64,000 bases of DNA from Aquimonas sp. (lineage in GTDB: Bacteria > Pseudomonadota > Gammaproteobacteria > Xanthomonadales > Xanthomonadaceae): contig JAKOMQ010000005.1 of the NCBI GenBank assembly GCA_022241605.1, positions 62,205-126,204 of the forward strand, in the 5' to 3' direction. A program made the translations under genes and the position numbers. The notes beneath the pieces are model-generated. The model saw only the letters and a list, made by a program, of their open reading frames with translations, had not been told where the DNA came from and made no database searches. Of this stretch, positions 36,190 to 44,442 are shown in pieces (the first letter of the stretch is position 1; each line of letters starts with the position of its first letter).

Positions 36190-37124
36190 CAGTAGGGCTC
36201 CCGGAAGCGCAGCCGCACCCACTGGCCGACCAGGTTGAAGGCCAGGGTCATCAAGAACAGCGCGAGGCCGGCGGCGAAGATGCTCTGGTAGCCGATCGAG
36301 CCCTGCGGCAGGTCGCCCATCGCCACCTGCACGATGTAGGCGGTGACGGTGGCGGCCGACTCGGTGGGGTCGAAGCTGAAGTTCGGCTGCTGGCCGGCGG
36401 CAATCGCCACCACCATGGTCTCGCCCACCGCGCGGGAGGCAGCGAGGATGCAGGCGGCGACAACCCCCGACACCGCTGCCGGCAGCACCACGGTCAGCGA
36501 AGTTCGCATCCGTCCGGCGCCCAGCGCATAGGCCGCCTCGCGCAGCTCCATCGGCACTGCGCGCAGCGCATCCTCGGACAACGAGCTCACATAGGGCACC
36601 ACCATCACCCCCAGCACCAAGCCGGCGCTGAGCATGTTGAAGCCGGGCAGGCCGGGGATCAGCTTCTGCAGCAGCGGGGTCACGAACAGCAGGGCGAAGT
36701 AACCGAACACCACGGTCGGCATGCCGGCCAGCAGCTCCAGCACCGGCTTGACCCGCTCGCGCACGCGGGCGTTCGCGAACTCGCTCAGGTACACCGCCAG
36801 CAGGATGCCAAGCGGCACCGCCACCGCCATCGCCACCAGGCTGGTGGTCAGGGTGCCGGCGAGAAGCGCCCAGATGCCGAACCGGGGCTGCTCGAACAGC
36901 GGGCTCCACTGGGTGGAGCCCAGGAATTCCGACAGCGACACCTGGGCGAAGAAGGGAGCGGACTCCACCACCAGCACGGCGACGATGGCCACGGTGACGC
37001 CTACTGCGACCAGTGCCGCCAGCAGCAGCAAACGCTCTACCAAGCCCTCCAGCAGGCGCTGGCGCTGGCGAAACGCGCGTCGACGGGCGCAGGCATCGAC
37101 CGGGTCGGGCGCGAGGGGCCTCAT
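36189..37124 (-). CDS. pstC: Phosphate ABC transporter permease PstC
   Basis: The 311-residue protein has a first membrane helix (LLLLAALVAVGVTVAIVAVLVV), a periplasmic loop FLGSTQWSPLFEQPRFGIWALLAGTL and the permease motif DALRAVPMELREAAYALGAGRMRTSLTVVLPAAVSGVVAACILAASRAVGET. These match PstC. The start overlaps the pstS stop as ATGA. It ends one base into pstA. Confidence 0.95.
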   Translation of the reverse strand: MRPLAPDPVDACARRRAFRQRQRLLEGLVERLLLLAALVAVGVTVAIVAVLVVESAPFFAQVSLSEFLGSTQWSPLFEQPRFGIWALLAGTLTTSLVAMAVAVPLGILLAVYLSEFANARVRERVKPVLELLAGMPTVVFGYFALLFVTPLLQKLIPGLPGFNMLSAGLVLGVMVVPYVSSLSEDALRAVPMELREAAYALGAGRMRTSLTVVLPAAVSGVVAACILAASRAVGETMVVAIAAGQQPNFSFDPTESAATVTAYIVQVAMGDLPQGSIGYQSIFAAGLALFLMTLAFNLVGQWVRLRFREPY

Positions 37125-38056
37125 CTGTCTGCTCCTGCAAGCGCGACGCGCAGCTGTGCCTGCGCTTGCGCATAGCCCGCGTCAGGCAAAGGCACGAAGC
37201 CAACCGACGCCGCCGCTGTCGGCGCCTGCTCCAGCGCCTCCATCAGGAACTTGCCGAAAGTCGGCTCCGCCCGCAGCCGCGCCAGGTTGACATACAGGTA
37301 CATCGGCCTGACGAAAGGATAGCTCCCATCGCGGATGCTTTCCGGGCTTGGCATTACCGGCTGCGGCGCGCCCTCGCCGCGCACCGCCAAGGCGCGCAGC
37401 TGGTTGGCATTCTGGCGGTAGTAGGAAAGACCGAAAAAGCCCAGCGCACCTGGCGCCTGCGCCACTCCCAGCACCAGCACGTTGTCCGATTCGCTGGCGG
37501 TGTAGTCGCTGCGGCTGGAGCGGGCGCGGCCGTTCACCGCGCGGGTGAAGTAATCGAAGGTGCCGGAATCGGCGCCGGGGCCGAACAGCAGAAGCGGACG
37601 TTCGGGAAACCGCGGATCCACCTGATTCCACTGCAGCACCCGCCGCTCGGATTCCACGGCCCAGATCCGCCGCAGCTGCGACAGATCCAAGGCATCCACC
37701 CAATCAGTCTCGGGGTGCACCACCAGGGTGATCGCATCCAGGGCCAGCTGCAGCTCAAGAAACTCGATGCCGGCAGCCATGCAGGCCGCCCGCTCGGTGT
37801 CCACGATGCGACGCGAGGCGTTTGCAAGATCCAGCTCGCCGCGGCAGAAGCGACTGAAGCCGCCGCCAGTGCCGGAGACACCCAGTGCGATCCGAACCTC
37901 GCCTCGATGCCGGCGCTGGTAGTTTTCCGCCAGCGCTTCCAGCAGCGGGTAGACCGTGCTCGAGCCGTCCACGCGCAGCAGCCCGGGCAGCGGCTCTCGC
38001 GTGCAGCCGGCAAGGCAAAGCAGCAGCAGGGGCAGCAGCAGGCTGCACCGGGCCAT
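37121..38056 (-). CDS. pstS: Phosphate ABC transporter substrate-binding lipoprotein PstS
   Basis: PstS binds phosphate outside the inner membrane. The 311-residue precursor has a lipoprotein signal (LLLPLLLLCLAGC, lipobox LAGC). The phosphate-binding blocks are VDGSSTVYPLLEALAE, VSGTGGGFSRFCRGELDLANASR and GPGADSGTFDYFTRAVNG. It is thus anchored rather than soluble. Start ATG 38056 has GGAGAG just upstream; a longer frame to 38140 has no signal sequence. A PHO box lies about 100 bp upstream. Confidence 0.95.
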   Translation of the reverse strand: MARCSLLLPLLLLCLAGCTREPLPGLLRVDGSSTVYPLLEALAENYQRRHRGEVRIALGVSGTGGGFSRFCRGELDLANASRRIVDTERAACMAAGIEFLELQLALDAITLVVHPETDWVDALDLSQLRRIWAVESERRVLQWNQVDPRFPERPLLLFGPGADSGTFDYFTRAVNGRARSSRSDYTASESDNVLVLGVAQAPGALGFFGLSYYRQNANQLRALAVRGEGAPQPVMPSPESIRDGSYPFVRPMYLYVNLARLRAEPTFGKFLMEALEQAPTAAASVGFVPLPDAGYAQAQAQLRVALAGADR

Positions 38057-38154
38057 CGGTACTCTCCGGAAACGTGGTTCGGCGCAGCCGCGCCGGACGG
38101 GCCCTGCCTGCGCCAACGACGCAGTCCGGGGAGTGCACACTTTATTTCACTTGA

Positions 38155-38172
38155 ATGACAGTGGGATGACAC
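38155..38172 (-). promoter_or_regulatory. PHO box upstream of pstS
   Basis: On the minus strand GTGTCATCCCACTGTCAT matches the PhoB consensus (two CTGTCAT half-sites with a 4-bp spacer, one base different). The plus-strand reading is ATGACAGTGGGATGACAC. A weak -10-like TAAAGT lies about 11 bp downstream, as expected of PhoB-activated promoters, with pstS 99 bp away. Confidence 0.75.
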
Positions 38173-38267
38173 CCTTGAGCCTCGAAGCAATCACCCCGAC
38201 ACTCGTAGGGTGACCAAGGCGCAGAGCGACCCTGCCACACCCCTTCTGCACCCGATCTCCGAGGCGA

Positions 38268-38873
38268 ATGCACTCGCACGCACCCAGCACCAGCCAGATC
38301 CTGAACGCGCTCGTGGCGAACCCCGACAGCGCTCCGCTGGACGTGGCCGGCTTGCTCGACGCTTTCGGACGTCGCGCATTCGGCGCCCTGCTGCTGCTGG
38401 CGGTGATGCCCGCCTTCATCCCCCTGCCCTTCGGCGTGGGCGCGATCAGTGGTCCGCTGGTCTCGCTGGTCGGCCTGCAGATGCTGCTCGGGATGCGGCG
38501 GCCCTGGCTTCCGGCGCGCGTGCGCGCGCACGTCCTCGACCGCGAGAAGCTCGCCAGCTTCACTCGCCGCGCCGGCGGAGTACTGCGATGGATCGAGCGC
38601 CTGTGCCGGCCGCGCCTCAACGGCCTGGCGACGCATCCCGTGGCGATGGCTTTCTGCGGCGCCCAGCTGGTTCTGCTGGGCGTCCTGCTCGCGCTGCCGA
38701 TACCACTGACCAATTACCCGTTCGGCCTGCTGCTGGTGCTGTACGCGCTGGCGCTGATCGAACGCGATGGCGCGCTGCTGCTGATTGCCTGGGTCATCGG
38801 CATCGCCACGATCGGCGCCAGCGTACTGCTGTCAACCGAGGTCATCGAGCTGTTGGGCGCATGGCTCGGATGA
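38268..38873 (+). CDS. ExoD-like exopolysaccharide synthesis family protein
   Basis: The 201-residue membrane protein has the ExoD pattern: a soluble N-terminal helix region (LDVAGLLDAFGRRAFGALLLL), then MPAFIPLPFGVGAISGPLVSLVGLQMLLG, and later MAFCGAQLVLLGVLLALPIPLTNYPFGLLLVLYALALIERDG. ExoD affects exopolysaccharide production in rhizobia but its biochemical role is unknown. It diverges from pstS across the PHO box region; the box itself is oriented for pstS. Confidence 0.88.
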   Translation: MHSHAPSTSQILNALVANPDSAPLDVAGLLDAFGRRAFGALLLLAVMPAFIPLPFGVGAISGPLVSLVGLQMLLGMRRPWLPARVRAHVLDREKLASFTRRAGGVLRWIERLCRPRLNGLATHPVAMAFCGAQLVLLGVLLALPIPLTNYPFGLLLVLYALALIERDGALLLIAWVIGIATIGASVLLSTEVIELLGAWLG

Positions 38874-38879
38874 GCTGGC

Positions 38880-38899
38880 CCGGGCGTTGCGCCGCCCGG
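38880..38899 (+). terminator. GC hairpin after the exoD-like gene
   Basis: CCGGGCG and CGCCCGG with a 6-nt loop form a short stem, starting 6 bp after the gene end. No T-run follows. A third related block (CCGGGCGCGGGCG) lies just downstream. Weak evidence for termination. Confidence 0.35.
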
Positions 38900-39291
38900 A
38901 GTCCGGGCGCGGGCGCAGACGGCAGCGCCTCGGTTGCATTCGAAGCACACCAACAACCCTTGCACGCACGAATCTCTCGCCCCGACTCAAGACGTGGCCG
39001 CCCCGCGAAGGCGGCTGTGAGTGGGGCTATGCCTGCTCGCGGCTCGCAGGATTGGTGGAGGGCGCAGACGCGGTTGCCTGCAGGCAGGCTCCACGGAAGC
39101 GTGAGCGCACCAATGTCGGTGACTTCGAGCACACCCGGCCCGCCGCGCGGGGCCAAGAAGCCTTCAAGCGGCTTTACGCGCAACGGATCCAGGCCCTGAC
39201 TGGTTCGGACGCGGCAAAGCGCAGCGCGTCAGCTCAAGGGAATCTGGTGGACCCGATAACCGCTTGACCCTCACATCGCGCTGCCGTCGCA
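38900..39291. other. About 390 bp without a recognised gene
   Basis: Open frames cross this stretch in several phases, but none has a recognisable product, ribosome site or family pattern. It lies between the exoD-like hairpin and the first 147-bp direct repeat. Confidence 0.4.
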
Positions 39292-39438
39292 GGTGACACC
39301 CAATCAGCCAGCCGGCGGCAGCCTTGGGTGCGGATCAAGGCGCGAGGACAAGCCGTAGCGGGCCACGGCGGCGACGAACAACGCCAAGCAGCGCCCAAGG
39401 ACGCCGCCGCACATTGATGATTGGTTGCGCGCGCTACA
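39292..39438 (+). repeat. 147-bp direct repeat, copy A
   Basis: It begins GGTGACACC and ends near GATTGGTTGCGC. Copy B lies at 40247-40392 in the same orientation with about 85-90 percent identity by eye. The central block from TGCGGATCAAGGCGCGAGG through CAACGCCAAGCAGCGCCCAAGGACGCCGCC is almost unchanged. The pair encloses the RDD gene and repeat copy 5. Confidence 0.75.
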
Positions 39439-39452
39439 CCGGGCGTGCGAGC

Positions 39453-39974
39453 TCAGTCAGCCATCACCACGCGGGTGCCGGCCAGCAGGTCATGCAGGCA
39501 ACGTCGGTCGTCGCGGAAGATGAAAAGCACATTGACGAGGGCAACGACCCCGCCGATGAAGCCCAGCAGCTGCACTGCATGGAACACCGCGTAACGCAGG
39601 CCCAGCAGACGGCCGAACTCCGGCTTGTTGCCGCTCTCGTCAACGATGCGCATCTTCAAGAGCTTTTTCGCGATGGTCTGACCGCTGCTGTGCAGAAAGT
39701 AGCCCTGTACTGCCACGAACGCGCCAAAACCCAGCAGCACACCCATCAGCTGGGTGCCGAAGCCACTCGGCGCCTGGCCGGTGAAGGCCGCGCCCATTCC
39801 GAACAGGAACACGAGCGGCAGCACGACGATGATGAGGATGATGGCATCGATGATCGCGCCGCCAAGGCGCAGCCAGCGTGAGGCCAATTCACCGCCGAGC
39901 TGGGGCGCGTCCTCGACGCGGGCTTGCGGAGCTGCGTAAGGGTTGTGCTGTGGAGGCGTGGCGTTGGGGTCCAT
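39453..39974 (-). CDS. RDD family membrane protein
   Basis: The 173-residue protein has a soluble proline-rich N-terminus (MDPNATPPQHNPYAAPQ) and then the RDD domain: ASRWLRLGGAIIDAIILIIVV at the first membrane helix, SSGQTIAKKLLKMRIVDESG and the ending DDRRCLHDLLAGTRVVMAD. Function of the family is mostly unknown. A GAGGAG ribosome site fixes ATG 39974; an upstream frame runs into repeat copy 5. The gene is framed by two copies of a 147-bp repeat. Confidence 0.88.
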   Translation of the reverse strand: MDPNATPPQHNPYAAPQARVEDAPQLGGELASRWLRLGGAIIDAIILIIVVLPLVFLFGMGAAFTGQAPSGFGTQLMGVLLGFGAFVAVQGYFLHSSGQTIAKKLLKMRIVDESGNKPEFGRLLGLRYAVFHAVQLLGFIGGVVALVNVLFIFRDDRRCLHDLLAGTRVVMAD

Positions 39975-40014
39975 GCGGAGCTCCTCGGTTAGCGATTGGG
40001 AAACGTTGCCGGAG

Positions 40015-40199
40015 TGAGAGCATGTGAAAAAACCCGCCGCCTGCTGCGGCCGCCGCTGGACGCCCGAGGCGGCAGCGCGCTGCGCGAATCCTGCGGTCAT
40101 TTGGTTCACCAAACTCCCTCGTATTCACGTACCGCGCCTTGCCACAAACGCCCAGCGACGTCCTCGCAACGGCGTCTGGATTTCTTCACACGCCCCGAG
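40015..40199. repeat. Interspersed inverted-repeat element, long form (copy 5)
   Basis: This 185-bp copy in plus orientation begins TGAGAGCATGTGAAAAAACC and ends TTCTTCACACGCCCCGAG. It shares the internal blocks CTGCTGCGGCCGCCGCTGGACGC (as parts), CACCAAACTCCCTCGTATTC and CGCCCAGCGACGTCCTCGC with copies 3 and 4. Unlike those, its TGA end does not close an adjacent gene; it lies 41 bp upstream of the RDD start. Confidence 0.8.
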
Positions 40200-40246
40200 T
40201 CTAACCCCGGACACCCGTTATGGAGACATCGCCCTGACGAGCCGCG

Positions 40247-40392
40247 GGTGACACATCGTCAGCCGGCCGGCGGCAGATTCGGGTGCGGATCAAGGCGCGA
40301 GGACAAGCCGCAGCGGGCGACGGCGACCACGAACAACGCCAAGCAGCGCCCAAGGACGCCGCCACACCTTGATGATTGGTTGCGCACGGCAC
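40247..40392 (+). repeat. 147-bp direct repeat, copy B
   Basis: Second copy of the repeat at 39292-39438 in the same direction. It lies between repeat copy 5 and the DUF456 gene. Differences are scattered substitutions, with one base fewer overall. No reading frame is conserved convincingly between the copies. Confidence 0.75.
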
Positions 40393-40476
40393 AACAGCTG
40401 CAGCGACCGCACAGGACTCCTCATCCGGCCAGCGCGTGGCATGCTTGCGCGTCACTTTCCTCGAAAAAACGCTGCC

Positions 40477-40974
40477 ATGGACTTCACCAGCCTGCTGCCC
40501 TATCTGCTCTACACCCTCGCCGCAGCGATGGTGCTGGTCGGTGTGGCGGGAACCGTGCTTCCGGCACTGCCCGGCATCCCGCTCATGTTCGCCGGCATGC
40601 TGCTCGCCGCCTGGGTCGGCGACTTCAGCCTGCTGGGCTGGCCGACGCTTACCGTGCTGGTGGTCCTGACCGTGCTCTCCGTGCTGGCCGATCTGCTGGC
40701 CGGCCTGATGGGGGCAAAGCGCGTGGGCGCGAGCGTCTGGGCGCTCGCGGGCGCAGCCGTAGGAACGGTTGTCGGGTTGTTCTTCGGACTGTTCGGCCTG
40801 CTGCTCGGGCCCTTCGTTGGCGCACTGCTGGGTGAGCTGATTGCTGGTGGCACGCTCAGGCGCGCCGCACATGTGGGCCTTGGCACCTGGATCGGCATCG
40901 TGATCGGCGCCGTGCTCAAGGTCGCGATCGCCTTCAGCATGCTCGGCGTGTTCGCGTTCGCCCTGGTTTTCTAG
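40477..40974 (+). CDS. DUF456 family membrane protein
   Basis: The 165-residue protein is almost wholly hydrophobic with glycine-rich helices: LVGVAGTVLPALPGIPLMFAGMLLAAWVGDF, GLMGAKRVGASVWALAGAAVGTVVGLFFGLFGLLLGPFVGALLGELIAGG. This is the DUF456 pattern, with no known function. ATG 40477 is chosen; the upstream open frame comes from the repeat. An array of heptamers follows it at 41073. Confidence 0.85.
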   Translation: MDFTSLLPYLLYTLAAAMVLVGVAGTVLPALPGIPLMFAGMLLAAWVGDFSLLGWPTLTVLVVLTVLSVLADLLAGLMGAKRVGASVWALAGAAVGTVVGLFFGLFGLLLGPFVGALLGELIAGGTLRRAAHVGLGTWIGIVIGAVLKVAIAFSMLGVFAFALVF

Positions 40975-41072
40975 CCGAACGATCGCGCATCCACCATCGC
41001 AGCTGTCCCTCCCGCAGTCGCACGTGTCGACGTGCAGGGCATTGCACGCAGACAATCGACGAAGCGCTCCGC

Positions 41073-41100
41073 GAATCCCGAATCTCCAATCCCGAATCCC
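41073..41100. repeat. Array of four heptamers before sbcB
   Basis: On the plus strand GAATCCC, GAATCTC, CAATCCC, GAATCCC; on the minus strand these are GGGATTC-like units. Same organisation as the arrays at 29417 and 63918. It ends 8 bp before the exonuclease I start. Confidence 0.7.
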
Positions 41101-41108
41101 ATCGCTTG

Positions 41109-42548
41109 ATGAAAGACACCTTCCTCTGGTTCGACCTCGAAACCTTCGGCCGCAGCCCGCGGACCAGCCGCATCGCGCAGTTCGCCGGCATCCGCACCGA
41201 CGCCGGGCTCGAGATCATCGACGACCCGCTGATGTTCTACTGCCAGCCGGCGCTCGATCTGCTGCCCTCGCCCGAGGCCACGTTGATCACCGGCATCACC
41301 CCGCAGCGCGCGCGCAGCGAGGGCCTGATCGAGCCTGAGTTCCTGGCCCGCGTGCACGAGGCGCTGGCGCAGCCCGGCACCTGCGCGGTGGGCTACAACA
41401 GCCTGCGCTTCGACGACGAACACATCCGCCACGCGCTGTACCGGAATTTCTTTGATCCGTATCAGCGCGAGTACGCCCGCGGCAACTCGCGCTGGGACCT
41501 GCTCGATCTTGGTCGTCTGCTGTACGCGCTGCGCCCTGAGGGCATCGAGTGGCCCAGGCGCGAGGATGGCCTGCCGAGCTTCAAGCTGGAGCACCTCGCC
41601 GCCGCCAACGGCTGCGGCCACAGCCGCGCCCATGATGCGCTGTCGGATGTCGAGGCGCTGATCGACCTGGCTCGCGTGTTCCGCCGCGCGCAGCCGCGGA
41701 TGTGGGACTACTACTTCGAGTTCCGCCGCAAGCAGCGCGCGCTGGCCTTGCTCGACGTGGCCAGCATGACACCCGTGCTGCACGTCTCGGGAATGTTCAG
41801 CGCCGAACATGGCTGTGCGGCAATCGTGGCACCCATTGCGGAGCACCCCGTGGTGCCGGGCCGGGTCATCGTGTTCGACCTCGGCAGCGACCCCGGCGAC
41901 CTGCTGCGGCTGCAGCCGGACGAGATCGCCGATCGCCTCTACGTGGCCCGCGCCGACTTGCCCGAGGGCGAGCAGCGCGTGGCGCTGAAGGAGATCCACT
42001 GCAACCGCTGTCCGGCCTTGGTCGACATGCGTCACATCAGCGACAGCGAACTGGCCCGCCTCAAGCTCGATCGAAACCTGGCGCTGCAGCGGCTGGAGCA
42101 GATGCGCACTTCGGCCGGGCTCGCCAGCAAGGTGCGCGCGGTGTTCGCGCGGCCGCGCGCCTTCGTAAGTGGCGGTGATGCCGACGGCGCGCTCTATGAC
42201 GGTTTCCTGCCCGATGCTGACAGGGCGCAGTTCGAGGCGCTGCGCCGCAGCCGCCCCGAGCAGCTGGCCGACTTCGAGCAGCGCCTGCGCGATCCACGCC
42301 TGAAAGTGATACTGCAGCGCTACCGCGCTCGCAACTGGCCGCAGACCCTGTCGCTGCAGGAGCAGGAGCAGTGGCGCGAGTACCTGCAGCAGCGACTTGC
42401 GCCCGGCAGCGAGCTCTCCGAATACGACATGGAGACCTACCCGCCCCTGCTGGATGCGCTGCGCGTCCAGCACGCAGCGGATGCTCAGGCGCTGGCGCTG
42501 CTCAATGCGCTCGGCGACTGGCAGCGCGAGATTTCACTGCAGCTCTGA
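41109..42548 (+). CDS. sbcB: Exodeoxyribonuclease I
   Basis: ExoI degrades single-stranded DNA 3' to 5' and trims recombination intermediates. The 479-residue protein has the DnaQ-type exonuclease motifs FDLETFG (ExoI), GYNSLRFDDEHIRHALYRNFFDPY (ExoII) and HSRAHDALSDVEALIDLA (ExoIII), followed by the ExoI C-terminal SH3-like and helical parts. ATG 41109 is preferred over the TTG three bases earlier. The ribosome site region is taken up by the heptamer array. Confidence 0.96.
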   Translation: MKDTFLWFDLETFGRSPRTSRIAQFAGIRTDAGLEIIDDPLMFYCQPALDLLPSPEATLITGITPQRARSEGLIEPEFLARVHEALAQPGTCAVGYNSLRFDDEHIRHALYRNFFDPYQREYARGNSRWDLLDLGRLLYALRPEGIEWPRREDGLPSFKLEHLAAANGCGHSRAHDALSDVEALIDLARVFRRAQPRMWDYYFEFRRKQRALALLDVASMTPVLHVSGMFSAEHGCAAIVAPIAEHPVVPGRVIVFDLGSDPGDLLRLQPDEIADRLYVARADLPEGEQRVALKEIHCNRCPALVDMRHISDSELARLKLDRNLALQRLEQMRTSAGLASKVRAVFARPRAFVSGGDADGALYDGFLPDADRAQFEALRRSRPEQLADFEQRLRDPRLKVILQRYRARNWPQTLSLQEQEQWREYLQQRLAPGSELSEYDMETYPPLLDALRVQHAADAQALALLNALGDWQREISLQL

Positions 42549-42697
42549 TCGCACTGCCGCGCATGTGGAGGCGCGCTTCGAGCGAAAGAGCGACGGCGCA
42601 CTTCGCTTTGCCCGCACACGCGCCACCGCAGCAACCGTCAAGGTGGGTCAGACCCACAGCTGCGTCAGGTAGACAGCCGCAATGGATGCAGCCAGCT

Positions 42698-43447
42698 TCA
42701 GCCCCGACAGCGCGCCGCCACCTGCTTGAGCCGCCGACGCCACTCGGTATTGAGCTCACGGGCGTGCGCAGGCATGCGCTTGGCCTGCTTGAGCGCGACT
42801 GCCGCTACTTCGCCGGCCTCCGCGCGCTCATCCCATTCCAACAGCACCTCGGCGTAGCGAGCGCGCGCCTCCAGGCCTGCATACCCCTCGATCACGGCCT
42901 GAAACTCCTCGCGGGCAAGGGCGCGATCACCGCTTGCGGCGACGGCGCGCGCATAGGTCAGGTGCCCACGCGGAGAGCGGAAATCGGGGCGGCGCTGGAT
43001 CAGGGACTCCAACAGCTCGCGCGCAGCGGCGGGCTGGCCGGCCTCCAACAGTGCCTGCGCGTGCCGGACCTCGATCTCCGGGTCATCTGCATGCACGCCG
43101 CGGCGCGACTGGGTGTAGTGCTCCAGCGCAGGCTCGGCCTGCCCCAACGCCAGCAAGGCGTCGGCCAGGCGCAGATGGTTGCCGGGCGTATTGCTGGCCT
43201 CCAGCGCCTCGCGCGCCTCGCGCAGCTCGCGGCCCGGGTTGATCAGATTACCCGCGGCACGAGTGACCGCCCGCAGCGCGCGCCCGGAGCGCTGGTCGGG
43301 CAGCCAGATAGTGAGTGCGTAGACCAGACTGCCAAGCAGCGGAAACATGAACAGCAGGAACAGCCAGTAGATCTCGCGGCCGTTTCGCATCGCATGTACG
43401 GCGAAGAACAGCGCGATCACCAGATGCAGGATGCCAAGTAAATGCAT
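42698..43447 (-). CDS. TPR protein with two N-terminal membrane segments
   Basis: The 249-residue protein starts with two hydrophobic helices (HLLGILHLVIALFFAVHA and IYWLFLLFMFPLLGSLVYALTIW), the second resembling the PLDc_N-type membrane domain. TPR-like helix pairs follow (HLRLADALLALGQAEPALEHYTQ, EVRHAQALLEAGQPAAARELLESLIQ). The precise function is unknown; such proteins often organise membrane complexes. Start ATG 43447 follows an upstream TTG without ribosome site. Confidence 0.75.
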   Translation of the reverse strand: MHLLGILHLVIALFFAVHAMRNGREIYWLFLLFMFPLLGSLVYALTIWLPDQRSGRALRAVTRAAGNLINPGRELREAREALEASNTPGNHLRLADALLALGQAEPALEHYTQSRRGVHADDPEIEVRHAQALLEAGQPAAARELLESLIQRRPDFRSPRGHLTYARAVAASGDRALAREEFQAVIEGYAGLEARARYAEVLLEWDERAEAGEVAAVALKQAKRMPAHARELNTEWRRRLKQVAARCRG

Positions 43448-43520
43448 GAATGAAGACAAGCCTGTGGGAAATCCACTCGCAGTTTTCCATGAGCGCGAGG
43501 CTATCGAAAGGTTTTTGGCT

Positions 43521-44375
43521 TCAGGGGCGCTCCAGCACCCTCTGCACCACCGGCGCTGGGGCCTTCAGCCACGCGAAGTGATCAGCCCGACGCGGCGCGA
43601 ACTCCGCATCGTCCAGGGTCTCGATGCGCCAATCTGCCTGAGGCGTCTTTGCCGCCAGCGACTGCAGGCTGCGGCTCGGGCACAGCCAGTCGGAGCGCAT
43701 GTGCAGCGCCTGCACCCGGCCTCGAAAGGCTTGCAGCGCGGCTTCGGGGTCCTGCGCGGAATCGCGCAGCCGGTATCGCCGATGGCGGCCGCTGTGCGAC
43801 CAGTCGCGCAGTACGCCCAGCGCCTCACGGCCGGCGAAGCCGAAGCGTTCGCCCGGGTAGTGGCCCAGCAGACGCGCCGTGCCCGGCAGCGCATGCAGGG
43901 CGGCCCAGATGCCGAGGCCGCGGAGACGCGAATAGGCGCGCCAATCGGGCATGCCACTGGCGATCACATGCACTCGCTGGAATACCTCGGGCTGCAGGGC
44001 CGCGGCCAGCAGGGCAAGCTGGCCGCCGAGGCTATGGCCGCCGATCTCCCAGCAAAGCCCGGGCGCTGCTGCACGCGCTGCGGCGAGGCCGGCGGGCAGG
44101 TCCAGCTCCAGCAGTTCTCGATAGCCCCAGTCGCAGCGCCGCTGCGCGCGCAGGCTGCTGCCGCCGAGCCCGCGCCACTCATGCAGCGCAACCGCGATGC
44201 CGGCCTCGGCGAGTGCGCTCGCGAAGATGTGGTTGGGCCGCAGCCCAACCCCCAGCGCCGGTAGGAAGTACAGGCCGCGGCGGGCCTCCGGCGATGCCCA
44301 AAGGTGCAGATCGGCCTCGGCACCGTCGGCCGCACGGACGCGCAGCGATCTGAACCCGGACTGGCTATGCTGCAT
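43521..44375 (-). CDS. Alpha/beta hydrolase family protein
   Basis: This 284-residue protein has the nucleophile elbow GGHSLGG and the preceding LHEWRGLGGSS segment of alpha/beta hydrolases. A catalytic acid is probably in LHMRSDWLCPSR, and the histidine in RADHFAWLKAP. The substrate is unknown. It diverges from the hemolysin III-like gene with 67 bp between starts. Confidence 0.82.
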   Translation of the reverse strand: MQHSQSGFRSLRVRAADGAEADLHLWASPEARRGLYFLPALGVGLRPNHIFASALAEAGIAVALHEWRGLGGSSLRAQRRCDWGYRELLELDLPAGLAAARAAAPGLCWEIGGHSLGGQLALLAAALQPEVFQRVHVIASGMPDWRAYSRLRGLGIWAALHALPGTARLLGHYPGERFGFAGREALGVLRDWSHSGRHRRYRLRDSAQDPEAALQAFRGRVQALHMRSDWLCPSRSLQSLAAKTPQADWRIETLDDAEFAPRRADHFAWLKAPAPVVQRVLERP

Positions 44376-44381
44376 GGGGCG

Positions 44382-44411
44382 TTACCTCAATACTGAACTG
44401 GACAGTATGCT
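44382..44411 (+). promoter_or_regulatory. Predicted sigma-70 promoter of the hemolysin III-like gene
   Basis: TTACCT (44382-44387) and TATGCT (44406-44411) with an 18-bp spacer lie 31 bp upstream of the chosen start. This makes the in-frame ATG at 44407 unlikely as the start. Confidence 0.4.
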
Positions 44412-44442
44412 AACCGTCGTCACAGCGTCGCGGGGGACCCGA

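Noticed and set aside
35269..37203. A 644-codon minus-strand frame covering pstA and pstC
   Set aside because: Only the pstA part is in the right phase. The pstC part is out of phase with the true pstC gene and makes no sense as protein.
44407..44442. Upstream ATG (44407) for the hemolysin III-like gene
   Set aside because: It lies in the predicted -10 element; ATG 44443 has a better ribosome site and fits the family N-terminus.
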